From an uncultured Flavobacteriaceae bacterium (GTDB taxonomy: Bacteria > Bacteroidota > Bacteroidia > Flavobacteriales > Flavobacteriaceae): a DNA stretch of 64,000 bases. Below, in pieces: positions 8,341-17,597 of the stretch. The notes below the pieces were generated by a model that did no database searches, was not told the DNA's origin, and saw only the letters and a program-made list of their open reading frames with translations. How positions within the stretch are numbered: position 1 is the first letter of the stretch; every line of letters starts with the position of its first letter. The stretch lies in NCBI GenBank assembly GCA_938010765.1, contig CALLVX010000076.1:1-64000 (forward strand). The letters run 5' to 3'. The position numbers and the translations under genes were made by a program.

Positions 8341-9783
8341 ATGAAAATTCCGTTGCTCCAACAAGCCTATTCACCAGAAGATTTTAGAAAGCGTGGACAT
8401 CTACTTATCGATGAACTTGCAGACCATTTGGATGATAAACTAAAGGCAAAAACCTCCAAAGCCATTCACTGGAACGAACCCGAATTCGAATTACAATTTT
8501 GGAAAGATTTCTTAGAAACCGGAAGGGAAGAAACGCTGTTTTCCGAAATCACAAAACGAACCACCTATGTACACCACCCGCATTATATAGGACATCAGGT
8601 GAGCCCTACTGCACCTATAACCGCCTTAACAGGTGCCATTAGTTCACTCTTGAACAATGGCATGGCGGTCTATGAAATGGGAATGGCATCATCCGCTATT
8701 GAGCGCGTTGTGACCGATATGCTGTGCAAGCAAATAGGCTATGATACCAATTCAAGAGGTTTCCTCACTTCCGGAGGTACTTTAGCAAACTTAACAGCAT
8801 TACTGGGCGCTCGCAAGGCAGTACTTGACCATGATGTTTGGACTGAAGGGCATTCAAAACCTTTAGGGATTATGGTAAGTTCCGAAGCACATTATTGCGT
8901 AGAAAGGGCCGCTAAGATTATGGGCTTGGGTGAACAGGGCATTATTAAAATTCCGGTCACCAATGGGTATGCCATGGACGTTTCCCAGTTGAAAGCTAGG
9001 TTCGATGAGGCCGCCTCAAAAGGTGTTGAAATTTTTGCTATTATCGGAAGTGCACCTTCTACCGCAACGGGCGTATATGATGATTTAAAGGGTATAGGGC
9101 AATTTGCCAAAGCGCATAATCTGTGGTTCCATGTTGACGGTGCCCATGGGGGAGCTGCCATCTTCTCTCAAAAATATAGTCATACGGTAGCTGGCATGGA
9201 TCAGGCCGACTCCGTGGTAATCGATGGCCATAAAATGATGATGATGCCAACCATTACTACTGCCCTTTTAATGAAGAACGGTACCAATGCCAGCGCTACC
9301 TTTAGCCAAAAAGCAGATTACCTGTTAACGCAGGAAGATCATGAAGACTGGTACAATTCGGGGAAACGCACTTTTGAGTGTACCAAAAACATGATGAGTA
9401 TTCATTGGTATACATTATTGAAGGTATATGGTGTAGAAATTTTCGATGAATTCGTTACCCATTTGTATGATATGGGATATTTGTTCGGAGAAATCATTGC
9501 AAACCATCCCGATTTTGAACTGGCCGTTACCCCGGTTTCGAACATTGTTTGCTTTCGGTATAAAAACGATGCCTTAGACCTGGCATCTTTGAATAAGTTA
9601 AACGCGGCACTTCGGAGAGCTCTGTTAGAAGAGGGCGAATACTACATTGTTCAAACCAAATTACAAGGTATTCATTACCTACGAGTGACTGTCATGAATC
9701 CCTTTACGACAGAGGTTCACTTTCAAAGGTTGTTGGATAAGGTGATTGAATGGGTATTGGGCTATCCGACCGTTCAAGCCTAG
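8341..9783 (+). CDS. Pyridoxal-phosphate-dependent amino acid decarboxylase (group II)
   Basis: A 480-residue fold-type I PLP enzyme of the aromatic-amino-acid/diaminobutyrate/glutamate decarboxylase group. The PLP-binding lysine is K298 in VVIDGHKMMMMP. The cofactor aspartate lies in WFHVDGAHGGAAIF and the phosphate-binding segment is FLTSGGTLANLTALL. The HYIGHQVSPTAP segment near residue 80 is typical of the group and lies in the substrate region. The substrate cannot be fixed by eye; 2,4-diaminobutyrate, aspartate and aromatic amino acids are all possible. No transporter or partner gene is beside it. The gene appears monocistronic and converges on the GH15 gene. Confidence 0.88.
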   Translation: MKIPLLQQAYSPEDFRKRGHLLIDELADHLDDKLKAKTSKAIHWNEPEFELQFWKDFLETGREETLFSEITKRTTYVHHPHYIGHQVSPTAPITALTGAISSLLNNGMAVYEMGMASSAIERVVTDMLCKQIGYDTNSRGFLTSGGTLANLTALLGARKAVLDHDVWTEGHSKPLGIMVSSEAHYCVERAAKIMGLGEQGIIKIPVTNGYAMDVSQLKARFDEAASKGVEIFAIIGSAPSTATGVYDDLKGIGQFAKAHNLWFHVDGAHGGAAIFSQKYSHTVAGMDQADSVVIDGHKMMMMPTITTALLMKNGTNASATFSQKADYLLTQEDHEDWYNSGKRTFECTKNMMSIHWYTLLKVYGVEIFDEFVTHLYDMGYLFGEIIANHPDFELAVTPVSNIVCFRYKNDALDLASLNKLNAALRRALLEEGEYYIVQTKLQGIHYLRVTVMNPFTTEVHFQRLLDKVIEWVLGYPTVQA

Positions 9784-9824
9784 CGTTTATCCAGAAGATG
9801 TATGGTTGCATGCCGTATTCGAAC

Positions 9825-9850
9825 AGTAACAGTTCATTGAAGTTACTCTT
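9825..9850. terminator. Weak hairpin between convergent genes
   Basis: AGTAAC (9825-9830) pairs with GTTACT (9842-9847), followed by a short CTT run. It lies in the 108-nt gap between the decarboxylase and the convergent GH15 gene, where a terminator is expected. The stem is short, so this is tentative. Confidence 0.3.
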
Positions 9851-9891
9851 ATTTGCCAGCCCCACGCCTAAATAACGCAGTAGTAATAACC

Positions 9892-11691
9892 TTAACTCAT
9901 TGATTCCAGAATTTTTTCATCGCTCTCTTTTCTAGAGAAGTTAAGCGCACATTCGATCAGAGCCAAATGGGAATAGGCTTGTGGAAAGTTCCCCAGTAAC
10001 CGTTTGGTTTTAAAATCAATGTCTTCACTAAACAGCCCTAAGTGGTTGCTATAACCCAATAATTTATCAAAATGGGCCATGGCCTTCTCCTCTTCCCCTA
10101 TCTTAAAGAGACTATTGATAAACCAAAAAGTGCAGATGGTAAAGGAGGAAGAAGGCAATCCAAAATCATCTTCATTCTTGTACCTATAGAGAAGTCCATC
10201 GTTACTCAATTCTTTTTCGATGGCTTTTACGGTACTTACAAACTTCGGTTCTTTTGCATGAATAAAGCCATACGACTCCATTAACAAGACGGAGGCATCA
10301 AGATCCTTAGAGCCATAAGATTGTGTAAAGGCATTTACCTCAGGGTTCCAAGCATTGTCATGAATGTCTTTCTTGATTTCCTGTTCTAATTGTGTCCAGC
10401 GCTCTAACTTCGTTTTTTTATGCAGAATACGGGCAACTTTAATGGCTCTATCGATGGCGACCCAGCATAGTACTTTCGAAAAGGTGAAATGACGATCCTC
10501 GGTACGAAACTCCCAAATACCCTTATCTGCTTCTTTCCAGTGGTTCGAAACAATCCAAACGATACCCTTGGTGATTCCCCAGAGCTCTTCCCCATTTTCA
10601 ACATCGGTCGCATACTTGGCGAGTTGCTCATATATAACATCCATCAAAATTCCATAAATGTCATTCTGTTTCTGTTTATAAGCCGCATTACCAACTCGCA
10701 CAGGGCTTGAACCTTTATAACCACTTAAGTGGTCTAGCGTTTCTTCGGTTAGCTTCTTCTCTTTATTGATTCCGTACATGATTTGTAGTTTCTCATCCTT
10801 ATCAGGAATCAGATCCACGATAAATTGCAAATACCTGCGGGCAACGTTTTTATGCCCTAGTTCCCCTATGACTTTAATCACCATAGAAGCATCTCGGATC
10901 CAACAAAAGCGATAGTCCCAATTTCGTACTTCCCCAATCGTCTCAGGCAATGAGGTAGTCGCTGCGGCTAGAACGGCTCCTGTCTTATCGTAGCTCAGCA
11001 ATTTTAAGGTGATTGCACTTCGGCTTATCTCTGCATTGTACTGCTTAAAATTAGGAGTTTTGTTGCTCCAATTAAGCCAATACACCTTGGTACGTTCTAA
11101 CTCGGTATATATACTGCGAACGGTGGGCTTAAATATTTTCTCGTTATACCCTATCAATACATAGGCATCTTTCTTAAGTTCTATTTCCCGGCCCTGAAGT
11201 ACGGCATTTTTATTGAGTGATGTGTATAGAAATAAGGTATCGAATTTCTCCCCTTGGTTCAGGCTTACTATAAAGTTCTTTTTCACATAGGTCTTGGTTT
11301 CCCCTTGTGCATACTCAAGCCTAGGATCGTACTTCAAACTAAATTTAGGTTTCCCCGAGATATGTTTAAAATAGCGAACTACCTCGGGGGGCGAATTGTA
11401 ACCACCGCCTTCCTTTCTATACCGTGGCATAAAATCCCGAATCTCAAAACTATTTGCACCGTCTGAAAAGTGGGTAATCAATACAGCGGTATGTTTCTTG
11501 TAGCGCTGTTTAATAGTGTAGGTATCATTCACAAGGATTTCAAAGCTACCGCCTATTTTTTCGTCCAAGAGCTTTGCAAAAACCGAAGAAGAGTCAAACT
11601 CCGGTAAACAACACCAATCCAAACTGCCTATTTTCGAAATAAGCGCCGCACTTCTACAATTCCCTATAATTCCGTAGTCTAAATTATCCAT
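9892..11691 (-). CDS. GH15-family glycoside hydrolase (trehalase/glucoamylase-like)
   Basis: A 599-residue GH15 enzyme without a signal peptide, hence probably cytoplasmic. The N-terminal beta-sandwich domain starts with the family wording YGIIGNCRSAALISKIGSLD followed by WCCLPEFDSSS. The (alpha/alpha)6 catalytic domain contains NWDYRFCWIRDAS at about residue 260, the hallmark of bacterial GH15 enzymes. GH15 includes glucoamylases, glucodextranases and the trehalases of mycobacteria and archaea. The divergent neighbour makes trehalose, so trehalase is the favoured activity; that rests on context only. The gene pair shares a 103-nt intergenic region. Confidence 0.88.
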   Translation of the reverse strand: MDNLDYGIIGNCRSAALISKIGSLDWCCLPEFDSSSVFAKLLDEKIGGSFEILVNDTYTIKQRYKKHTAVLITHFSDGANSFEIRDFMPRYRKEGGGYNSPPEVVRYFKHISGKPKFSLKYDPRLEYAQGETKTYVKKNFIVSLNQGEKFDTLFLYTSLNKNAVLQGREIELKKDAYVLIGYNEKIFKPTVRSIYTELERTKVYWLNWSNKTPNFKQYNAEISRSAITLKLLSYDKTGAVLAAATTSLPETIGEVRNWDYRFCWIRDASMVIKVIGELGHKNVARRYLQFIVDLIPDKDEKLQIMYGINKEKKLTEETLDHLSGYKGSSPVRVGNAAYKQKQNDIYGILMDVIYEQLAKYATDVENGEELWGITKGIVWIVSNHWKEADKGIWEFRTEDRHFTFSKVLCWVAIDRAIKVARILHKKTKLERWTQLEQEIKKDIHDNAWNPEVNAFTQSYGSKDLDASVLLMESYGFIHAKEPKFVSTVKAIEKELSNDGLLYRYKNEDDFGLPSSSFTICTFWFINSLFKIGEEEKAMAHFDKLLGYSNHLGLFSEDIDFKTKRLLGNFPQAYSHLALIECALNFSRKESDEKILESMS

Positions 11692-11794
11692 TCCTTAAAA
11701 ATCTTGATTCAAAAAGGTTTTCAATTGGTTTTACCCTTGCTTTTGTCGAAATTTAGAGAAATTATTAGCAATACTTCGCAAAATCGATCACTTT

Positions 11795-14002
11795 ATGGGC
11801 AAAACTATCATAATCTCAAACAGACTACCTGTTCAATTGCAAATTAGCAATGGAAGCATCACCGCAATACCCAGTGTAGGTGGCCTGGCAACAGGAATGA
11901 AATCCGTTCACTCGGGAGGCGATAGCCTGTGGATTGGTTGGAGTGGTCTAACTGACGAAGAGATACCAGAGGAATTAGAGCCCCAAATTGATAAGGCACT
12001 TGCGAAACATGGTTCTTCCAAGGTACGCCTCAACAAGGCAGAAGTAGAAGGCTTTTATTTTGGTTTTAGCAACCGTACCATTTGGCCATTATTTCATTAT
12101 TTTTTGGAGTACTCAGAATTTGAACTAGCCAGCTGGAATACCTATCGGGCTGTCAACCAAAAATTTGCAGATGCAATTTTACAAGAAGCAAACGATGATG
12201 ATACCATATGGATACATGACTATCAACTCATGCTTGTGCCTCAAATGGTTAGAGCAAAGCGTCCTAGCATATCTATTGGTTTCTTTCTCCATATTCCTTT
12301 TCCCTCCTTTGAAATATTCAGAACGCTCCCATGGCGTGGTGAGATTCTACAGGGACTCTTAGGGTCTGACCTTATAGGATTTCATATCTATGACTATGAA
12401 CGTCACTTCTTAAGTTCGGTACGCCGTATTCTTGGTTTAGAAGTTAGTTTTAACGAAATCTATCAAGAAAACAGAGTTATTAAAGTGGATTCTTTCCCAA
12501 TGGGAATAGACTATAAAAAGTTTAGCAAAGCGGCTAGAGATCATGAGCAAAAAAGCGAAAAAGGACAATCAGAACTGCAACGACGCCTAAATGAACATAA
12601 AAAGAACGATCCCGAAGCAAAACTCTTACTTTCTATTGATCGATTAGATTATAGCAAGGGCATCGCCAAGCGCTTAAATGCCTTTGAATATTTTATGAAT
12701 AAGTACCCGCAGTACAAAGAAAAGGTGCGACTGATTATATTGGCGGTACCCTCACGGTCAAATGTACCACAGTACCAACTGTTAAAAAGGGAAATTGATG
12801 AACTGGTTGGACGGATCAATGGGGAATTTTCTACCGTTAGTTGGACTCCTATTTGGTATTTCTATCGATCCATGCCTTTTGAAAACCTCATCGATCTTTA
12901 TACTTCTAGTGATATTGCTTGGTTGACACCCTTAAGGGATGGTATGAACTTGGTAGCTAAGGAATATATTGCCACTAGAACAGATAAAACGGGCGTACTG
13001 ATTCTCAGTGAAATGGCGGGCTCGGCAAATGAAATGAATGAAGCCTTATTAATCAACCCCAATAATTTCGAACAGATCGCAGATACCCTACATGAAGCAA
13101 TCACCATGCCCAAAGAAGAACAGCAGGAACGTAATACTGTATTGCAGCAGCGTTTGGAACGCTACAACGTAGAAAGATGGGCTAATGACTTTATGTATTC
13201 CCTAAAAGTACAAAAGGATCGAGATGCGGCCAAAGTGTCGGCCAAAATGACCGACGCCCTGCTTTTAAAGGTTTCGCAAACCTATCAAAAAGCAAGCAGG
13301 CGTTTGTTATTCCTAGACTACGACGGTACCCTCGCCAGTTTCCATAACGATCCGCAAAAAGCGAGTCCAGATAAGGAGCTTTATGAACTTTTAGATACCC
13401 TACATACGCAAGAAGGTACCGATTTATATTTGATCAGTGGGCGCGATAAAGACACCTTCACAAGGTGGTTTCTGCCAAAAAAATATAATATGATCGTTGA
13501 GCATGGCGTATGGATATCGCAGAACGGAGAAGACTTTCGCCTTCTGGAAAATGTAAAAAATGACTGGATGGACAAGATACGACCAGTATTAGAGTCGTTT
13601 GTTGATCGCACACCAGGAAGCTTTATTGAAGAAAAAAACTATTCCCTTGCCTGGCACTATCGAAAAACAGATCCTGATTTCGGAAATTTACGTGCTAATG
13701 AACTGGCTACCGTATTAACAAGCCTTATTGGTACAGACGACCTTAGTGTCTTGAACGGCAATAAGGTCATGGAAGTAAAAAGTAGTAATGTAAACAAAGG
13801 AAGGGCATCTGTACGCATATTAGGTGAAGACACCTATGATTTTGTATTTGCCATTGGTGATGATTGGACGGATGAGTTTATGTTTCAAGAACTACCGGAT
13901 TCCGCAATTACGGTTAAAGTGGGTCGTCAGAAAACGCAAGCCAAGTACTTTGTTGAGAATACCAGCCAAGTACGTGAGTTGCTTCATTCTTTTTTAATCT
14001 GA
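11795..14002 (+). CDS. otsAB: Bifunctional trehalose-6-phosphate synthase / trehalose-6-phosphate phosphatase
   Basis: A 735-residue fusion that makes trehalose from UDP-glucose and glucose-6-phosphate. Residues 1 to about 470 are a GT20 synthase: ISNRLPVQL at the start, GGLATGM, and WIHDYQLMLVPQMVR. Sugar-nucleotide contacts are likely in LLSIDRLDYSKGIAKR and LRDGMNLVAKEY. From about residue 500 follows a HAD phosphatase: DYDGTLA with the nucleophile D508 and D510, LISGRD, and the Mg-binding GDDWTDE near the C-terminus. Both halves look catalytically complete. In E. coli these are separate proteins. It starts an apparent operon with three downstream genes spaced 3-8 nt apart. Confidence 0.95.
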   Translation: MGKTIIISNRLPVQLQISNGSITAIPSVGGLATGMKSVHSGGDSLWIGWSGLTDEEIPEELEPQIDKALAKHGSSKVRLNKAEVEGFYFGFSNRTIWPLFHYFLEYSEFELASWNTYRAVNQKFADAILQEANDDDTIWIHDYQLMLVPQMVRAKRPSISIGFFLHIPFPSFEIFRTLPWRGEILQGLLGSDLIGFHIYDYERHFLSSVRRILGLEVSFNEIYQENRVIKVDSFPMGIDYKKFSKAARDHEQKSEKGQSELQRRLNEHKKNDPEAKLLLSIDRLDYSKGIAKRLNAFEYFMNKYPQYKEKVRLIILAVPSRSNVPQYQLLKREIDELVGRINGEFSTVSWTPIWYFYRSMPFENLIDLYTSSDIAWLTPLRDGMNLVAKEYIATRTDKTGVLILSEMAGSANEMNEALLINPNNFEQIADTLHEAITMPKEEQQERNTVLQQRLERYNVERWANDFMYSLKVQKDRDAAKVSAKMTDALLLKVSQTYQKASRRLLFLDYDGTLASFHNDPQKASPDKELYELLDTLHTQEGTDLYLISGRDKDTFTRWFLPKKYNMIVEHGVWISQNGEDFRLLENVKNDWMDKIRPVLESFVDRTPGSFIEEKNYSLAWHYRKTDPDFGNLRANELATVLTSLIGTDDLSVLNGNKVMEVKSSNVNKGRASVRILGEDTYDFVFAIGDDWTDEFMFQELPDSAITVKVGRQKTQAKYFVENTSQVRELLHSFLI

Positions 14003-14005
14003 GTT

Positions 14006-14842
14006 ATGCGAAGAAAATTAAAAAGTTCCCGCTATATTGTCGCATTGCTTTTCATTCTATTACTGTGCGCCTGTGGTGGTAAAGACGATTCTCCAACAAA
14101 CCCGAACCCAGGTGGTAATGAGCAACCGGAAACACCACTATCTACCGAATTGCAGTTAGCACTAGAAGACATGACCCAACCGCACGAAGGAAAACCCAAA
14201 GGGGTACTAGATAGCGATGGATGGGGTGATAATCCTCGAATAGGGTATGGCAATACTCCACCAGATGGATGGAATGCAGTACTTCCCTGGGGGCAAGTGT
14301 ATACCGATTCACAAGGTAATCAAAGTACCAACACTCGTTTTCAGATCCGTAACATGCAACTATGGTACCTCAGCAAAACAGATGATACCTGGAAAAAATG
14401 GTCTTCGTCTTTTAATATAGTAGGGGCCAACTACGCCGAGGACTTTCAAAACGACACCAACATACCTGCCGACATTCGGGATGAAGGTAACAATGGCGGC
14501 GGTATGTCATCTACCTTGGTCGAAGGGTATAATTTTCATTTCTGGGATAGTGATGGCCGCACTGAGATAGCGCCAAACGACATTGCAGGTATATGGGCTT
14601 CCTTAGAGTCAAGATTGATTCTAGATGATAGCAACCAAGCAGATGATCGCGGGGAAGCACGACTAATGATGAGTGCAGGAGCCGACTATTGGGAAAATAC
14701 GACCGCACAATGGGATCAATGGAAAACCAATGGAGATATTTTTATTGGTAGGTTTCGTTATCTTTCGCCCGAATGGCAGACCTTTTATGGTCATACGCTA
14801 ACGGAAACACAATTAAAAAATAATCCGCCCCCGCTAAACTAA
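14006..14842 (+). CDS. Hypothetical lipoprotein
   Basis: A 278-residue exported protein. A basic start and hydrophobic core lead to a lipobox ending LLLCAC, followed by a GGKDDSP and Asn/Pro-rich linker, the usual surface-lipoprotein layout in Bacteroidota. The mature domain is rich in Trp, Tyr, Asp and Gly (DGWGDNPRIGYGN, GYNFHFWDSDGR, AQWDQWKTNGDIFIGRFRYL). That composition suits a beta-rich, possibly carbohydrate-binding fold, but I cannot assign a family. It starts 3 nt after otsAB and is probably co-transcribed with it. Confidence 0.75.
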   Translation: MRRKLKSSRYIVALLFILLLCACGGKDDSPTNPNPGGNEQPETPLSTELQLALEDMTQPHEGKPKGVLDSDGWGDNPRIGYGNTPPDGWNAVLPWGQVYTDSQGNQSTNTRFQIRNMQLWYLSKTDDTWKKWSSSFNIVGANYAEDFQNDTNIPADIRDEGNNGGGMSSTLVEGYNFHFWDSDGRTEIAPNDIAGIWASLESRLILDDSNQADDRGEARLMMSAGADYWENTTAQWDQWKTNGDIFIGRFRYLSPEWQTFYGHTLTETQLKNNPPPLN

Positions 14843-14848
14843 TCGTAA

Positions 14849-16372
14849 ATGAATATCAAGTTACCCACACTTCTATTGCTTTTTACCGTAGGTATTCAAG
14901 CACAAATGAACACAGAGGTATATCTCATGGATATTATTTCGGAGGATGGTAATCTTACCCTCGGGCAGGCCAAGAACATTTCCAACAATGAGGGCTATGA
15001 TAATCAACCTTCGTTTTATAACGACAATCTTATTCTGTTTGCCGCAACGAACAATGGTCAAACAGATATTGCAAAATACAACGTACGAGACTCGGCAATT
15101 CAATTGGTAAGTAATACGAAGCAAGGCAGCGAATACTCCCCGCTTAAGATTCCAGGTAAAAAGAAAGTTTCGGCAATTCGCCTAGATACTAATGGGCTAC
15201 AACGCCTGTACAGTTATGATATAGCGTCGGGGAAATACAACGTATTGTTGAAAGGTCAAAAGGTGGGATACCACTTGTGGTATAATGAAGCGGTATTGGT
15301 AACCACTGTTTTGGTCGACAATCGAATGGATTTGGTGGTTTCAAATTTAAAAGACAACACCAACCATACATTTCAAAAGAATGTAGGAAGATCATTGCAC
15401 AAAATCCCCAACAGCAATTTGATCAGTTTCATCAGTAAAGAGCAGAAAAACCAATGGGAAATCAAATCATTGAACCCAATAACCGGGGCTACCAAAACAA
15501 TTACTAAGATACCAGCGGCAGCCGAGGATATGTGTTGGCTACTCAATGGAAGTATTCTAATGCCACGTGGGAACATGCTTGTTAGCTTCAATCCGGATAA
15601 GGATGAAAATTGGAGCATATTCCACCAGTTTAAAGATAAAAATCTAGGAGCCATTTCTCGTTTACAAACCAATGCCAACGCATCAAAACTGGTCATCGTA
15701 TCAGAAGTGTCGCCCGAATTAGTGGTTCAAAAACAAGTAGAAGCTTTCAACGATAGGGATTTAGACCGGTTTGCGGCATGCTATTCTGAAAATGTATTGG
15801 TTCGTAATTTTCCCAACGACTCCCTCTATACCGGAAATGCTATCTTAAAGGAGAACTATAAAAAGTTTTATGAACAAACACCCCAAATAAAGGTCGAAGT
15901 GGTGAAGCGAATCAGTATCGGCAATAAAGTTATTGACGAAGAAAAAGTGACCCTTTCCGACAAAGAAAGGCGCCAAGTGGCCATATACGAAGTAAACAAT
16001 GGGCCGATTTCTAGTATGACCTTTCTCTTTGGCAAAAAGCCAACCCCCGATTCTGCCCTTATAATTGACAAACAGTTGGAAGTATACAATGGGAGAGACA
16101 TCGATGGCTTTGTAAGTATGTATTCCAAAGATATCGAGACCTACAATTTCCCGAACGAACTTCGGTCGAAGGGCCATCAGGAACTGCGAAAGGGGTATGA
16201 AGTTTTTTTTCAAAATACACCCGACCTAAATTGTAACATCTCCCAGCGAATTGTTCTGGGTGCTTTTGTGATAGATGAAGAAGATCTTACAATCAATGGT
16301 ACTAGCTTCAATACTATTGCAATATACGAAGTGGCGGAGGGAAAAATCGCCAAGGTCACTTTTGTACGTTAA
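14849..16372 (+). CDS. Secreted TolB-like beta-propeller protein with two C-terminal SnoaL-like domains
   Basis: A 507-residue protein with a cleavable signal (LLLFTVGIQAQ). Residues ~20-285 read as a PD40/TolB-like propeller with blades such as NEGYDNQPSFYNDNLILFAA and SEYSPLKIPGKKKVSAIRLD. Two copies of a SnoaL-like (NTF2-fold) domain follow, at about 292-395 and 402-507. They align as KQVEAFNDRDLDRFAACYSE with KQLEVYNGRDIDGFVSMYSK and share NFPN(D/E), LK/RK-Y and VIDEE. SnoaL folds bind small hydrophobic ligands or mediate dimers. No catalytic residues can be assigned. It lies 6 nt after the lipoprotein gene and 8 nt before the MFS gene. Confidence 0.8.
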   Translation: MNIKLPTLLLLFTVGIQAQMNTEVYLMDIISEDGNLTLGQAKNISNNEGYDNQPSFYNDNLILFAATNNGQTDIAKYNVRDSAIQLVSNTKQGSEYSPLKIPGKKKVSAIRLDTNGLQRLYSYDIASGKYNVLLKGQKVGYHLWYNEAVLVTTVLVDNRMDLVVSNLKDNTNHTFQKNVGRSLHKIPNSNLISFISKEQKNQWEIKSLNPITGATKTITKIPAAAEDMCWLLNGSILMPRGNMLVSFNPDKDENWSIFHQFKDKNLGAISRLQTNANASKLVIVSEVSPELVVQKQVEAFNDRDLDRFAACYSENVLVRNFPNDSLYTGNAILKENYKKFYEQTPQIKVEVVKRISIGNKVIDEEKVTLSDKERRQVAIYEVNNGPISSMTFLFGKKPTPDSALIIDKQLEVYNGRDIDGFVSMYSKDIETYNFPNELRSKGHQELRKGYEVFFQNTPDLNCNISQRIVLGAFVIDEEDLTINGTSFNTIAIYEVAEGKIAKVTFVR

Positions 16373-16380
16373 TCGTCGCA

Positions 16381-17550
16381 TTGAAACCTAAATCTCATAT
16401 TTTACCGGTAATAATACTCTCGCAGTTCGCCTCTACTTGTTTGTGGTTTGCAGGGAATGCAGTTGTTGATCAACTAGCGGACAAAACGGGTTTAGGAGCT
16501 GAGATTATTGGGTATGTTCTCTCTTCGGTACAACTGGGATTCATAGTGGGCACCTTGGTTTTTGCTTTTTTGATGATTGCAGACCGCTTCTCCCCTTCTA
16601 AGGTATTTCTGATTTGCGCACTGCTAGGAGCGGCCTGTAATATGGCCTTACTTTTCGAGGAAATTTCTAAATGGGAACTGCTTTCAGCCCGTTTCGGAAC
16701 GGGTTTTTTCTTAGCGGGCATCTACCCTGTGGGGATGAAAATCGCTGCTGACTATTACGAAAAGGGGTTGGGCAGGGCCTTAGGGTATTTGGTGGGGGCC
16801 TTGGTCCTTGGTACGGCCTTCCCCTATTTGGTGAAAGCCATGGCCTGGGGAGCAAATGATGCAATGGTCATTAAGACGACCTCTTTCCTAGCCATCATCG
16901 GCGGATTCTCTTTATGGTTGTTCGTACCCAACGGCCCTTTTCGAAAACCCAACAAAAAATTACAATTACGGGCCGGTCCCCGATTGTTTAAGGTCATCGG
17001 ATTTCGTAGGGCAGCGCTCGGCTACTTTGGCCATATGTGGGAATTGTATGCCTTTTGGGCGTTTACCCCGTTGGCCTTGCAAACATTCAACGAGCTACAC
17101 AGCACACAATTTTCAGTTCCTTTAGGAGCCTTTGCGGTCATCACCATGGGCGGGGTCTCTTGTATGTTAGGCGGACTTTTATCCCAGCGGTACGGGAGTG
17201 CGAAGGTGGCAACGGTGAGTCTTTCCGTTTCTGGTTTTTTCTGCCTAGCCTCCCCCTTTTTGTTTCAATTACACCCGATCATTTTTATTAGTTGTTGGTG
17301 TCTATGGGGTATGGCGGTTACGGCCGATTCTCCGCAATTTTCAACACTAGTCGCCGCAAACGCACCCATTGAACAGAAAGGCACCGCTCTTACATTGGTC
17401 AACTGTATCGGTTTCGCAATCAGCATTGTAAGCATTCAATTAATATCTTTTCTGGTTCTTGAAATGGCCACTCCATACATTTTCCTAGTTTTGGCATTAG
17501 GCCCAATGGCAGGATTGTGGCAGCTTAGCCGAAAAACCATTAATTTTTAA
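16381..17550 (+). CDS. MFS transporter
   Basis: A 389-residue polytopic membrane protein with about 12 hydrophobic segments and the MFS loop 2-3 region (MIADRFSPSKVFL), in place of the common G-x-x-x-D-R. The inner-membrane transporter call is secure; the substrate is not. The start is the TTG at 16381: no ATG lies upstream in frame, and the next one would remove the first two membrane helices. It ends the otsAB-led gene set, so export or uptake linked to osmolytes is possible but only by position. Confidence 0.85.
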   Translation: MKPKSHILPVIILSQFASTCLWFAGNAVVDQLADKTGLGAEIIGYVLSSVQLGFIVGTLVFAFLMIADRFSPSKVFLICALLGAACNMALLFEEISKWELLSARFGTGFFLAGIYPVGMKIAADYYEKGLGRALGYLVGALVLGTAFPYLVKAMAWGANDAMVIKTTSFLAIIGGFSLWLFVPNGPFRKPNKKLQLRAGPRLFKVIGFRRAALGYFGHMWELYAFWAFTPLALQTFNELHSTQFSVPLGAFAVITMGGVSCMLGGLLSQRYGSAKVATVSLSVSGFFCLASPFLFQLHPIIFISCWCLWGMAVTADSPQFSTLVAANAPIEQKGTALTLVNCIGFAISIVSIQLISFLVLEMATPYIFLVLALGPMAGLWQLSRKTINF

Positions 17551-17597
17551 TACATTGTATCCTTGAATCAAAGCACCCTAAGTTGGGCCTAAACGCT

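Noticed and set aside
8341-9783. Natural-product cluster around the PLP decarboxylase
   Set aside because: Neighbours are an orphan membrane protein and a convergent GH15 gene; no ligase, synthase or siderophore gene is present.
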